64,000 nucleotides of DNA from Drosophila miranda (lineage: Eukaryota; Arthropoda; Insecta; Diptera; Drosophilidae). The notes below the pieces were generated by a model. The model was given only the letters and a program-made list of their open reading frames with translations, did no database searches and was not told the origin of the DNA. This document shows positions 21,788 to 34,400 of this stretch, in pieces (position 1 is the first letter of the stretch; the number at the start of each line of letters is the position of its first letter). A program made the translations under genes and the position numbers. The stretch lies in contig NC_046676.1 in the NCBI RefSeq assembly GCF_003369915.1, forward strand, positions 16,412,001 through 16,476,000, in the 5' to 3' direction.

Positions 21788-24603
21788 ATGAACAAGCTTC
21801 CAGTGAGGGCTTGCACAGCCAGTGCATTCAGCCTGAGGCGAACTGTGTCAAGGATCAGTGGCACGGGCCTGCTGCCAAATGAGAAGCAACGTCTCGAGAT
21901 CCGCGACAGCTCCACGGGCGTGGCCGCCTGTCCCCATCTGCTGGAACCAGAGGAGACAGCGGCGCCTTCAACGCCACGAATACACTCCACTCCCGAATGG
22001 CAGAACGCTCTGCCCTACAATCAGATACCTGGACCCAAGCCCCTACCCATTCTGGGCAACACCTGGCGGTACGTACTCGTATAAGAGAGACAGAAACAAA
22101 AGACTCGAGCAGCAAACGTACTTTCACTCTGCGAATTGCAATTTGATTTCCCTGCACCAGAGCCAGAGCCAGAGCCAGAGCCACAGCCAGCCACTCTACA
22201 CTCTCCGTTTCACTTGACCCAATTAAGCATGTTCAATAAGCACTGCTCATGATGATGCTGGTTTTTATATCCATTTATTTATTTTGGCTTTGCCGCGTCC
22301 AAAGCAGGCGATCATTTCACTGGCCGCAACGAAGCTTGTTTTCCCCCGTTTGTTGTCCAAATATTTAACAACGGCTTGAATGATAGTTTTCAATGATTCT
22401 TGTTGAATGTGCGTGTGTTTTGGGTTTCCTAGTATCCGAGTGTTCACACCTGCACCGCGCCTGCCCCCACGGAAACCACATAATCACTCCCTCGGCTAAT
22501 CGGCTGGCATCCGCTCCGACATACAATCCATTCCCGCATACGTCATCTTGTTGATTAGCGTTCAATTAGCGCCGTATTCAAGGTCAGCATCATAACATGT
22601 GAAATTTTGGTGCATGCTTCGTTCAGGTACTACATATACGATACTACGAGTATTTTGCGCTTTTGGCAAAGGCTAATGCATCCTCCATTGTCGCAGAGAT
22701 TTGTTTGCCAATTGTTCGATTTTTTTGTCATGCGCCCTAACCTTGGCGGTTCTCCTTCACAGTCTGATGCCGATCATTGGCCAATACACCATCTCCGATG
22801 TGGCCAACATCTCGTCGCTGCTACACGATCGGTATGGCAGAATTGTGCGTTTCGGTGGCCTCATAGGTAGGCCCGATCTACTCTTCATCTACGATGCCGA
22901 CGAAATCGAAAAGGTAAGCTATGCTCAAGCCTTAACACGGAACACAGCCAAGACGCACTTAGCTGCTGGTGGGGTCTTTCCGCTTGACCAGCGAAGCACG
23001 AAGGCACCAAAGCATTACAGCAATTTCTGGCACTTTGCGACGCTTCCAGCTAGTACAAATTACTGCCAGTTGTCGGATGTTAGAGCCAAGCAATTTATGA
23101 TTTTTCTGACATTTCAGTGCTACCGCAGCGAGGGGCCCACCCCCTTCCGCCCATCGATGCCCAGTCTGGTCAAGTACAAGAGCGTGGTGCGCAAGGACTT
23201 CTTTGGGGAGCTCGGCGGCGTGGTGGGCGTGTAAGTGGAACAGCCTCACGCATACTCGTATAACACTGATCCACTGATTCACCATTTCCCATGCAGCCAC
23301 GGTGAGCCTTGGCGTCAGTTTCGATCGCGTGTCCAGAAGCCGGTGCTGCAGCTATCCACCATCAGGCGCTACCTGCAGCCGCTGGAGGCGATCACAGATG
23401 ATTTCCTGGTGCGCTGCGAGCACCTGTTGGATGGTAACCAGGAGCTGCCAAAGGATTTCGACAACGAGATACACAAATGGTCGCTGGAATGTGAGCCCTC
23501 AGGACCACGAAAGACTATGTTTATACTATAACGTCAATGTTCTTGTCCACATCAGGTATTGGACGCGTTGCCTTGGACACGCGTTTGGGTTGCCTGGAAG
23601 CGAATCTTAGTCCCGACTCGGAGCCACAGCAAATCATCGATGCTGCCAAGTATGCCCTGCGGAACGTGGCCACTCTCGAACTGAAGGCTCCCTACTGGCG
23701 GTACTTCCCGACGCCGCTCTGGACCCAATATGTGAAGAACATGAACTTCTTTGTGGGGTAAGTGCAGAATATTCTTATTACCATGAAGCCATCAATATCT
23801 CGTTCCTTCCAGCGTCTGTATGAAGTACATACAGAGTGCCACAGAGCGATTGAAGACACAAGATCCCAGCCAGCGTGCCGGTGAACCCTCGCTAGTGGAG
23901 AAGGTGATTATGTCGGAGAAGGACGAAAAGATAGCCACCATAATGGCGTTGGACTTGATTCTAGTCGGAATAGACACCGTAAGATCAGAGTTTATGTAGT
24001 TTTTAACAGAAAGCTAAAAGTTACCACTTCCAGATATCGATGGCGGTCTGCTCAATGCTCTATCAACTGGCCACGCGTCCCGAGGAGCAGCAAAAGGTGC
24101 ACGAGGAACTGAAGCGCCTGCTACCAGACCCAAACACACCGCTCACCATTCCGCTGCTCGACCAGATGCACCATCTGAAGGCCTTCATCAAGGAGGTTTT
24201 CCGAATGTACAGCACGGTGATTGGCAATGGACGCACCCTGCAGGAGGACAGCGTGATCTGCGGCTACCAGGTGCCGAAGGGAGTCCAGGCCGTCTTTCCC
24301 ACGATTGTGACCGGTAACATGGAGGAGTATGTAACAGATGCTGCCACGTTCCGACCCGAGCGTTGGCTGAAACCACAGCATGGTGGAGTTCCGGGCAAAC
24401 TACATCCGTTTGCCTCGTTGCCCTACGGCTATGGTGCCCGCATGTGCCTGGGACGGAGATTCGCTGACCTAGAGATGCAGATACTGCTGGCCAAGCTGTT
24501 GCGAAACTACAAGCTTGAGTACAACCACAAACCATTGGACTATGCCGTCACATTTATGTACGCGCCGGATGGCCCGCTCCGCTTTAAAATGACGCGCATA
24601 TAG
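21788..24603 (+). CDS. Cyp301a1: Cytochrome P450, CYP301A1 (mitochondrial clan)
   Basis: Seven exons: 21788-22068, 22763-22913, 23118-23230, 23297-23490, 23556-23757, 23813-23978, 24034-24603; 558 residues. The start MNKLPVRACT is the last in-frame Met before a basic, hydroxylated, acid-free leader suited to mitochondrial import; an upstream in-frame Met at 21653 is less likely. P450 marks: proline-rich hinge (IPGPKPLPILGN), I-helix LVGIDT, K-helix KEVFR (ExxR), PERW, and the haem loop YGYGARMCLGRR with the Cys ligand, in which Tyr replaces the usual first Phe. Mitochondrial-clan P450s take electrons from adrenodoxin. From memory, fly Cyp301a1 acts in adult cuticle formation. Its position next to fra supports orthology. 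A Pumilio-type UGUAAAUA (24651-24658) and AATAAA (24666-24671) lie in the short 3'UTR. Confidence 0.9.
22158..22192. repeat. (CAGAGC)n repeat in Cyp301a1 intron 1
   Basis: About five CAGAGC hexamers grading into CACAGC. It lies in the 694-bp first intron (22069-22762), which otherwise shows nothing recognisable. Confidence 0.8.
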
Positions 24604-24665
24604 TTGCCTCATCAGTTGTAGATTTAAGATTTCGTATACTCGTAGTTTGTTGTAAATATTTGTCT

Positions 24666-24671
24666 AATAAA
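24666..24671 (+). terminator. Cyp301a1: Cyp301a1 polyadenylation signal
   Basis: AATAAA 63 bp past the stop codon. The minus-strand Ak6 stop codon is only 87 bp further on, so the two genes end face to face. Confidence 0.7.
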
Positions 24672-24757
24672 ATATGTATTAGCCATACATAGATTGCGAA
24701 TACCTTGCTTTATCCACTGTCGGACTAGATGATTAACATTTCCTCATAAAAGTATGT

Positions 24758-25388
24758 TTATTTTCTCTTCCACATACGGTACCATTGTTTCACTGTTTTC
24801 AAGCTTTTATCGGCATCTGCTGCCGTCTCGCCGCAGAGTTCGTGAACAATGTCAGCTTTGTACGAATCGCGAGCTTCTTCCAGGATTGTACCAAAGATTT
24901 CACACTCTATATTCGAGGAAAGTTTCTTCTCATTGTAGTTGCGTTCTTTTAAACGATCGTAGAGCGTCTTATTGGGGCAGGTGACAACGAAGACAGCTTG
25001 AAACCAACGCTCGGGAAAGAAATCGCAGCCGTGATACTCCACGATGTTGCCGCCCTTCTGCATCAACGGTTCCAGGTGGTCCATAAGCTAAGAAAATGTA
25101 ATTTGTTATTTAGATTCCCGGAAATATTGTAGCATAATACCCTCTCTTCATCTAAAATGGGACAATCGTATTCCTCGTCGTGCTCCTCAATGTAATCATT
25201 TTCCTTGGCAATCTTTGAGCAGTCCAACCAGTCGAACTTCAATTGTTCGGCCAAACGCTCGCACAAATACGATTTGCCCGCTCCGGGTGTTCCTGTGGGT
25301 CCATGTTAGAATCGTACAATTATCTGAAGCAAACATACCAACCGGTGATTAAAATGTTTGGCTTCGCATCTACGTTTTGATCCGACAT
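24758..25388 (-). CDS. Ak6: Adenylate kinase 6 (nuclear AK6/CINAP type)
   Basis: Three exons: 25388-25343, 25292-25141, 25087-24758, giving 175 residues (human AK6 is 172). It transfers phosphate between ATP and AMP; in yeast and human, the family also acts in 40S ribosomal maturation and is nuclear. Motifs: NILITG then TPGAGKS (P-loop, split by intron 1), HDEEYDCPILDEER, HGCDFFPERWFQ and YNEKKLSSNIECEIF. Intron 1 must use the donor GTTGGT to rebuild the P-loop Gly; the nearby better-looking GTATGT four bases on would shift the frame. The AATAAA signal (24757-24762, complement) overlaps the stop codon. Orthologue in D. melanogaster is probably CG8816. It is divergent from the downstream stil-like gene. 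Confidence 0.92.
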
Positions 25389-25923
25389 CTTCTATTTAGA
25401 TATATTCTTAATTGAAAGGTTGATATTGTTTATTTTTGTTGAAAACGTGCAGATACCGCTTATCGATATTAGGGTTGCCACAATTCGCTCCAGCAATATA
25501 TCGCATCGAACTATCGAAGGCCCTGGCGCCGAAACTTATTAAAATTTAAAGCGCAAGGAATTAAATTACAGAAAATAACATAATAAATACAGCATATTTC
25601 GCACAATAAATGTATAACCAAGGCACTGAACACTGTAGTATCGAATAGCACCCGTACTTGTCTCACAATTAAATATGTATATCGTACTTGTAGATGTTTC
25701 CCTTTTCCGTTTTGAACCATTTCTTACATTTTGCCTTCTCTCTTTTCGAAGTCCTCTTTGCGAGCAGAACTCATGGATTCATGTGTGGTTGTATCTCTGC
25801 AAATACTTCTTCTTTTTGACAGATTTGTCGCTGCTGTAAGTAATGGTTTTTGGCGATAATAAATTTTAGTTTCGCATAAAATTAAATGCAAAATTATGGC
25901 CAGAAGGAACTATATCTGGAATA
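25389..25923. promoter_or_regulatory. Shared Ak6/stil divergent promoter with DRE
   Basis: The 535-bp gap between two divergent start codons contains a perfect DRE palindrome TATCGATA at 25461-25468, and further TATCG-type sites at about 25498-25516. DREF/BEAF-32 sites typify fly housekeeping promoters. The 25550-25720 stretch holds only AT-rich, untranslatable sequence. Confidence 0.5.
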
Positions 25924-27314
25924 ATGTCTTCGGACAGTACTAATCCTGAGGTTGGGTCTGAGGTGGATTTGGAGCAGCATCAACACGTTCCTTACATATT
26001 AAATGGAGAGCTGTACAGCATTGAAAGCCAGATCGGAGATAATGTGGTGGTCAAGTGCTGTAATTGTCCGCCGGGTCGGGTTTATCGCGGCAGCGTGCGT
26101 TCCACGGGAAACTTTCATATGCACATCAAGGTAGAGAAATAACACCCCACCATTTTGAGTAATTGACTTATGATTCCGGTACAGCGTCGGCACGCATCTT
26201 TGTTGGGCAAATTGCACGAAATGAAGGTGGCTGCCCTGGAGGAACGCCGTGATCGCATTATGAAGAATCGGGGAAATGAGAAACCCCGTAGAAAGAGAGC
26301 TTCAACATCGTCGTGCAAGCCTATAACAAGAGGACCTGCTGCGGCGGCGTCTGCGCCGGCTGCACCTGCTATAGCGTCTTCTGCGCCGACGGCAAACAAA
26401 ACACACGAGCTGAAAATTAAAACGGTGTTCCAGCGCCACCAGCAAGAGCATAGCGAACAGAAGGAGGAGACGAGCACAAAAACAGTAAGCAACAAGCAAG
26501 ATAGCCATACATATGTATTAAGCTATGCAGTTTACCGTTAAAGAAGTAGAACATGCACGCGTGTGTGTTTGTGGGTGTATCTGTTTCGGCACAGCAACCA
26601 ACTCAATGAAATTAAACAGAGGTTATCGTGCATTTACATGATTGTTTGTGTGTGTGTTAATTTTTGTTCTTTCCTTAGCCCTCTCCTTCCGTGAGCGGCT
26701 ATTCGCCCTTAGATCACAACCAAAATCACGTGAACCTGGACGCGTCGAAGATGCCCAACTGTACAGATAATTCGAAAAACATTGGGTTAATAATCCAACA
26801 TGTTCGCACCGTTAGTAGACGTTCTTATAGTGTGAATTTCAAAACCTTATATAACAAATTTTACTATTCCCAGCTTCCAAATCTCCACCCCAGCACGGTG
26901 GAGACCCTGATGGCCAACTATAGCCAACTTACTCCCGTGGCTGCTGTGCCGCAGGTCTTGCCCTTGCGCCACGACGTTAAGGAGGAGCAACCAAGCAATT
27001 CACCATCGCCCATCCGTACGGAACAGCCGGTAGCCATTGATCTGACCACAGCTTCTATGGCATCCTCGCAAAGCGACGGCATATCCAGCTTATCCAGCAA
27101 ATCGTATTCCCTGGAAGATGTTCAAATGGCTCCCTCAGTGGCACATTACATGGATGGACCACCTAGAGATATTCTGCAGCGACTTGAACGCACAATGACC
27201 GATATAAGCCAGGAGCTGCGCTCCCGCAACCAAATTGAGCACAACCGTTTACTCCTGGATGCCGCCAAATTCAAGTTTTTGAATCCGGACTTCCAATTTC
27301 AGCCCACTTTTTAG
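25924..27314 (+). CDS. stil: BED-finger nuclear protein, probable stand still
   Basis: Exons inferred: 25924-26130, 26185-26484, 26679-26785, 26894-27314, giving 344 residues. Residues about 35-80 read VVKCCNCPPG...YRGSVRSTGNFHMHIK|RRH, a BED-type C2H2 finger (C-x2-C...H-x4-H) split by intron 1. A basic stretch follows (RRDRIMKNRG, PRRKR), then Ala/Pro- and Ser-rich low complexity, and a C-terminal amphipathic segment (DISQELRSRNQIEHNRLLLD). A BED-finger gene between Cyp301a1 and ClC-b fits stil (CG8592), which encodes a germline chromatin protein needed for female germ cells and ovarian tumor transcription; the name rests on position and the BED domain. The last intron (26786-26893) is stop-free and has a second AG at 26872-26873 that would cause a frameshift. 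AATAAA is at 27388-27393. Confidence 0.75.
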
Positions 27315-27423
27315 GAGTTCGTTCCCCAGGAACGAAACCAACTATGAATTTATGTATTATATACATATATAATATCTATACCAACTGAATAAACAACATT
27401 CCCTCCATATTAGTGTAGTAACC

Positions 27424-27470
27424 GCTTAGTATTTGGTATTTCGTTAGCAACAACAGAGGGTCACACTTGA
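27424..27470 (+). promoter_or_regulatory. ClC-b: ClC-b core promoter with motif-1 core
   Basis: GGTCACACT, the core of the M1BP/motif-1 element, lies at 27459-27467, 57 bp upstream of the start codon. Motif-6-like TAGTATTTGG and GGTATTTC lie just before it. This is a TATA-less housekeeping arrangement, about 110 bp past the stil stop. Confidence 0.5.
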
Positions 27471-27523
27471 ACTTTTTTTTTGTTTTTAGTTTTTTTCCTC
27501 ATTTTGATGGAAAAATTGGAGTA

Positions 27524-30500
27524 ATGGACGATATAAAGACTTTAATTAGTTTAGACGAAGAAACAACAGACGACGATGAACCAGTTGTGCCGAAAGTGGC
27601 TGTAAAAAGTTCGCCACCGCCAACAACTCTGGTAGACATCCTTAAAGACGATATTACAACAACGAGTACAGGTGTCGGCGTAGGTAACAATTCGGGGACT
27701 TTGATGCCAGGCAATAACGATAACGATGTACCCGCATTACTAGATCACACCCCTTCATATTCAGGCAATAGTGTAAGTTGCAAATAAAGGGAAAAGTCGG
27801 ATGAATCATCCACTGTTTTTGTGAAAGTTAATTGTTTATCACTAAGTACGAGTATAAATGAAATTCTATATCCACTTTTAAATATTTACAGGCGCTCAAT
27901 GGAAATTTGCCACCTAATGATCGGGATAACGCTGAGTCGGAACCTATTTTCCGTGTAAGATCCCGGACCGCAGCAGCATCTACTCCCAACTATGAGGTGG
28001 GTTTGTGTTTGACAGTGACAGTGGGCGTGTGCTATCGCAAATGCATAATCTAAATTGCATTTTCAGAGCTTAGACTATGAAGTTTGCGAAAATAAGCTTT
28101 TTCAAGACGAACAAAAAAAGAGGCTTACGGAGCGGTTCTCACTGCGGAAAGATATCATACGATGGATCATATTCATACAAATTGGCATCATCACAGCGCT
28201 TATTGCCTGCTCCATAGACATTATCATCGAAGAACTCTCCGAACTGAAGTACATGTTCCTCATGACCTGTACGTAACGATAGACTAGCTTAATTGGTTTG
28301 GTTATTTCACATGGTTTTATGTTTGCAGCTGTCGAGAAAAATGTTCCACAGACCGACTTTACGGGCGGCGATTTAGTTGTGCCTTTTCTCTACTGGATTC
28401 TCTTGAGCGTAGTGCCCGTGGCCTTTGGAGCTGCCATGGTTACCTACATCGAACCCATAACGGCGGGCAGTGGCATTCCGCAGGTGAAGAGCTACCTCAA
28501 TGGCGTGAAAATACCACGCATTGTGCGCATCAAAACCCTGGCAGTTAAGGCTATTGGAGTGATCACCTCGGTGGTCGGCGGCTTAGCTGGCGGCAAGGAG
28601 GGGCCAATGATACACGCCGGCGCTGTTGTAGCCGCTGGCATATCGCAGGGAAAAAGCACCACTTTCGTGAAGGATTTCCGCGTCTTTAAGGCCTTCAGGG
28701 ATGATCACGAGAAGCGGGACTTTGTCCTGGGAGGCGGTGCTGCTGGAGTTTCGGCCGCCTTTGGCGCCCCCATTGGCGGCATGTTGTTCTCGTTGGAAGA
28801 AGCAGCCAGCTTCTGGAACCAAAATCTCATCTGGCGCACTCTCGTCGCCTCAATCATTAGCGTCTTTACTCTGAACCTTGTTCTGTCCACATATCACGGT
28901 CTGAACGATTTCACCTTCACCGGCCTCTTCAATTTGGGAAAGTTCGATCAACCCCTGAAATTCGACTATTTTGAATTGCCGATCTTCATGCTGTTGGGCA
29001 TAACCGGAGGCCTACTAGGGGCCGCCTGGAATTCGCTGAATACAAAAATCAATGGATTTAGGAAACGTTACATTCCCTGGAAGATTGGCAAGGTGTGCGA
29101 AGCCGTTGTGGTGGCTATGTTCGGCGTTACACTGGCATGCACGATGATTTACTTTATCAACGATTGTCGGCCGCTGGGCAACGATCCAACCATCCATCCT
29201 GTTCAGCTCTTTTGCGAGGACAATGAATACAATGCAGTGGCCGCACTCTGGTTTCAAACGCCCGAGGCCACAGTCCGATCTCTTTTCCATGATCCACCAG
29301 GTGGGCTAGTGCCTTTTTTCTTAGTGCCATATAAATATTAAATTTCTCTTGTTCTCAGGATCGCACAAAATACTCACCCTGACCATGTTCACGATTGTCT
29401 ATTACGTGCTCTCGTGTGCCACCTTTGGCCTCAACGTCTCCCTGGGTGTCTTCATACCAACAGCTTTAGTAGGCGCTGCTTGGGGACGTCTCTTCGCCAT
29501 GGTCACGTACTATTTATTTCCTGAAACTGTAAGTTCTCAGTCGCTCACGCTCCATCAGTCCAGTCAGTTAATCCTTTCCGTGTACAAACAGGAATTTTTG
29601 CATCCGGGAAAATATGCTTTGATCGGAGCTGCCGCCAATCTGGGTGGAGTTCTACGCATGACCATCAGCTTGTCGGTTATTCTAATGGAAACCACTGGCG
29701 TGGAGACATCGTTCTTTTTCCCTCTGATCATTGCACTCATCAGTGCCAAATGGGTGGGCGATTACTTCAACGAAGGCATCTACGACACCCAAATCGAGGT
29801 GAATCACGTGCCCATTCTGCCCTGGGAGCCGCTTCCACAATATAAAGGACTGACAGCCCGCGAAATATTGAGCAGCCCAGTGGTGTGCATCAAGCTGCGC
29901 GACAGCGCCCATTATATCTACAATGTGCTGAAGAAGTGCGATCACAATGGTTTTCCCGTTGTGGATGATGTCCAAGGCGTAAGATTATGAAAACATTTGC
30001 TTGTCCGTGAGTCTAATTTAATCCTGAATTGCCTGCAGGTTCATCGCTCTCAGGGTCGCGTCTGTGGCATTGTTTTGCGCTCGCAGCTAATTGTCATCCT
30101 TTTAAAGTCGTTGTATGTGGAGAACAGTCGTTTCTGGCTACCAGAAACTTCAATACAAACGTTTCGCGATGTCTATCCGCGGTATCCATCAATTGAGGTA
30201 AGGACTAATGACCTGCTAAAAAGAGTACCCGCCAGATTGGCATTGCAATGATTTCCTTGCGCTTCCAGAGCGTTCGAAAACTGGATGATAAAATTAACTA
30301 CACAGTGGACCTGGCCATGTTCATGAATCCATCACCAGTGCGCGTCAATGCGGTGAGTCGGAATACTTTTCGCCATGTTACAGATACATTTTATTTCATT
30401 TTTTTCCTGCTGGTCTTGCCTTACAGCACGACTCGGTTCCCAGGATCTTTCAAGTCTTTCGGGCCTTGGGCCTGCGCCACATGCTGGTCATCAACAACGA

Positions 30501-30549
30501 GAATCGCATATCTGGCATCATAACGCGGCGGGACTTCATTTACAAGTGA
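27524..30549 (+). CDS. ClC-b: ClC-b, CLC-7-like chloride/proton exchanger
   Basis: Nine exons: 27524-27772, 27892-27996, 28067-28268, 28329-29300, 29359-29528, 29592-29978, 30039-30197, 30269-30352, 30427-30549; 816 residues (human CLC-7 is 805). An acidic cytosolic N-terminus precedes the transporter domain. Selectivity motifs are GSGIP (28463-28477 region), GKEGP (28591-28605) with the gating Glu, and GVFIP in helix N. SLEEAASFWN carries the internal proton-pathway Glu, so exchange rather than channel behaviour is expected. Two CBS domains follow helix R (about 29850-30540, the second ending GIITRRDFIYK). CLC-7 exchangers work on late endosomes and lysosomes, in mammals with Ostm1. Intron 29529-29591 is stop-free and 63 bp. 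AATAAA is at 30660-30665. Confidence 0.93.
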
Positions 30550-30666
30550 TGTATGGAGAAATGCATTTGTATTTAATACAATTTTTTTGTAATTGTGTGT
30601 CGAATACTACTGTGGTGTAGTGCACTGTACGCCGTTCATTTTAAGATATAACTATTTCAAATAAAC

Positions 30667-31318
30667 ATTTATATTTCTTTGTAATCGCTGGAATCCTCGT
30701 TTCAAATGCCATTTCACTTTTGATAAACTCTTTTAATCTGCTCATTACGTTTATACAACTTAGTTTTAGGGGGATCTTAAGCACGTAGATATCTATAATA
30801 TAATAGTATTCACAAGGAATTGTACAAGGTTTAGTGTGTGGGCGACGCGATTGTTTTGTTGGGCTTTCTTTTGTATAAAAATACGTCACGTCACACATGT
30901 GTAGGTGTAGGAAAAAGTAAAAGATAAAATCTTAGCGCTAAACAGACGTGTTCTGAAATCTAATTACTAGCACAACTCGTTTCTCAATGGGTTTGCTGTG
31001 CCTTAGCTATATGTATATACTATATATATGGCTTATCAAGTTAGGTTGCGTTAGTCGGTAGAAAGGGGTTCTGACTTAATGCTAGCTCAATAAAAACAAG
31101 CGCCTCTATAAACAAAGCGCGCTGCCATAGGTGAACTCTAACGCTAAAAGTTATGCAAGCTATAAGCCTATCAAATTCTCGTTTTGGAGCAAAACGCCTA
31201 TGATTAAATGACTTTTTGTACAATGTGAAAAGAGCTTTGTTTCGTTTCGATGAAATATATATCCAATATCCAAAGCCGCGCCGAACTGTGGCTGGTATCA
31301 CATTTATAATTAAATTTT
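30667..31318. other. Intergenic gap between converging ClC-b and Sin3A
   Basis: About 650 bp of AT-rich DNA after the ClC-b poly(A) signal and before the Sin3A signal. No frame, RNA gene or repeat recognised. Confidence 0.6.
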
Positions 31319-31324
31319 TTTATT
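31319..31324 (-). terminator. Sin3A: Sin3A polyadenylation signal
   Basis: AATAAA on the minus strand, about 100 bp past the long-isoform stop codon. Confidence 0.55.
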
Positions 31325-31423
31325 GAATACAGACAAATCATCCATTGCATCTTTATATCGTCATATGCAGGCAGAATCTGACCATGCTCCTGCTCCTTTT
31401 GCTGCTCCTGCTGTCCGCTCCGG

Positions 31424-34400
31424 TTAGCTCTCCATCGGACGCACCTGCTGCAGGGCCTCGGCGGCATTCGTGGGTGCTGCCGCTGCTGCTGCCGCACTGT
31501 TGCAATGCTGCTGTGGGGTATTGGTGGTGTTGGTCGAGTCCCCTGACAAAATGCTGCTACTGCTGCTGCTATTGGTTATTGGGTGGTTGGAGGATACGGC
31601 GGCGGCCAACACAGTGGTTACCGTTGATGTTGTTGCCGCGTTTTCTGTGGTTGCTGATGGCGCCGTTCCGCCCATCAGACCACCAACTGAGCCGCCGCCC
31701 GTCGCACTGCCGCCAAGTTGAATGACCTTGTATCTCGTGTACACGCGGTACGGGGTCTTGGAGGTATCCTTCTGCTGCAGCGACTTGGTCTTACAGGTGG
31801 CACCCCAGCCACTGGCATTGATCTGATCCGCCGTCTTTCCCAGCAGCCAATCGCTGCAGTTCTGCTGCAGTTGCTCGCTGACGTGCTGCTGCAGCCAATT
31901 GTTGACGTAGGCCTGATACCGCACGTACTTCGCCTGAGTGACGCGGCAATGACTCTGTTGGGAACAAAGGGAAACGAGTTACACTTCTGCCTCTTCTGCT
32001 GCTATTCGTAGAGTTCGATGACTCACCTTCTTGGCACGACGCACTGCATCGTACTTGAGTAGCTTGAGATTCTTGCTGGTCACAAAGCATCGGCCGTTGC
32101 TGGAATTTGTGGTGATCTCATCGCGATCGTTGAAGGCGTACTGCTCGGCCAGGCCCACCTGTGGAGCTCCCAGTCTCTCCGGCAGACGCTTGCCCCAATT
32201 ATTATTGTTGTTGTTGTTATTATTATTGGTGCTGCTGCCGGTTGAATTGGCTTCAGAGCCTGCCTCAGCAGCGTTAGTCGTGGAGGCTCCTGCGGCTGCC
32301 ACATGCTCACTCCGGCTCCGCTTCTGATCAAACAACTGGCGCACTTGCTCCTCGTGTAGCTGCGACCTGCGCTTGTTGCGCTGCAGGAAACGTGCCTTGG
32401 GTGCTCCTCCTCCTCCTCCTCGCGAATGCTGCAATGAGAACGGGGACGGGGCAACGATTAGTTCTGATTGTCCATAATTATGGCAATTGCCGGCAGCAAT
32501 TGAGGGGCAATGCAGCATGCTTCCACAGAGAGTTTTACGAATATTACTTAAAGCTGGGTATGCGTATGTTTGTGTTTGTTGTGAGTGTGTGTGTGTGTGG
32601 AGGTGTATGTGGAGGCGTGTGTGTGTGTGTGTAGCACTACTAACAATAAGCATTACATAAGAGATAGGAGGAATACATATGTACATAGGAGGAAAAAGAG
32701 GAGTTGGGTTGTAGGGAAAAACAAACACAAGTCAAACAACAGATGTAGTAGAGGTGGTACCAGGCCAGACAAGCCAAAGATCGACACGTACACATTTACG
32801 GAGCTACTGAATCACATTTACATAGTACACACATATACATAGTATAGTAATACCAACAAAACTCAACTCAACTCGAACGTAAACTTAATCTTTTACAGTA
32901 TTTACGTCTACTCAATTGAGATGATGAGAAGTTCTACGATGCGACTACCACTTACCTTGCTTAAAACTTAAGTAAATTAAATTACTGAACTTGCTTTCTT
33001 TGAGCTGCACTAAACCCCACCACCGCCCCAGAGGCACCCTCTTGACCTTCAATAAGTGCAATTAATTAATTTAATTTAATAATAGGCTGCTGCTCCATAT
33101 ATATTTTCTCGATTTTTCACTCTCCGGTAATATCCACATTTGGTGATTGTATTCTGTATTATGTTTTGATTTCATTTACAATTATGGTGTTGGCATTTGT
33201 AATTTGTAGTCTCGTGTGTGTTTGTCTTAAATTCCTAGATATAAAAATTATTACCGAACTGCTGTTTAATTTAATTTAAAAAGACATTATTTGGCTTGTT
33301 ATTCTTCCTTTACAAAATTAGCTACTAAACTTTTACACTTAATTACATATGTACGATGTACGTTGACGCCAAATGTTATATACAATAAAAACACGATAAT
33401 AAATATTTACATATATGTATGTGTGGTGTCGCAAAGCCCAAAAATTGAGGGCTGCTCAACACTGGAACTGAACAACTTCACACCGCAATCTTGTATCTTT
33501 TTCTCACACCTCATCCTCTCTCATTCCCAACCAACACACACACACACACCGTCTTTCTTTTACCTTCCCGAGAAGAGTATCTTCGCGACGCGAGACTGAC
33601 CTATTGACCTCCGAGATAGAGCACTAAGTAGACAAACTCAAGGCATAACAAAATCAGAAACAAATGCAAGCGCGTGCCTACGTTTATAATTATTGTTGTT
33701 GTTCTACTATTTTACATTAGGTATGTACAATATGTATGCTGGCAGGTGTCTATGTATATGCGTGAGTGGTGTGGTGTGGTATGGTATGGTGGGTGGGTGG
33801 TAAGTGCTACATTTATTTGGGTGACAATTCGGTTTCTCATCATTATTGTTGCTTGTTATTGCTTGGACGAACGGTTCTTGAATGTGGGTGTGGGTGTGGG
33901 CGTGGTAGTGGTAGTGATGGGTGAAAAGGTTGTTGGTGTTACGGTTGCTATTGCGATGTAAGTTTTAGTATTTTTGTTTTGTTCTGGTAATCAAAAAACA
34001 AATTCATTTATTACTATTTCATTTTGCAATATGACTTTTTCTTCTTCTTATTCAATGAAATTATCAAAACTATTTTGTTATTTCAAGCCTTGGAATTGAC
34101 CTGGTACGAAAAAATAAATTGGAAAAAATGAGAGAAAAGAATGCAAAAAAGCATTAATTAGATTAGTGAATATTTTCTCGTTCTTCTTTTTAATTGCTTT
34201 TAATTTGTTTGTTTTGGTATTTTTCAATCGATTGTATTAATCGATATGTATGTGGTCGATTGGCAAAAGTTGGCAATTGGCATGTTGATAAACAATATCC
34301 AAACGGAATATACATAGTTGAAAAAAATATCGAAAAAAAGAGTATTAAAGTATTTAAACAAACAACAAAAAATGTGTGCACCCGAGCCTAGCAAAACGAG

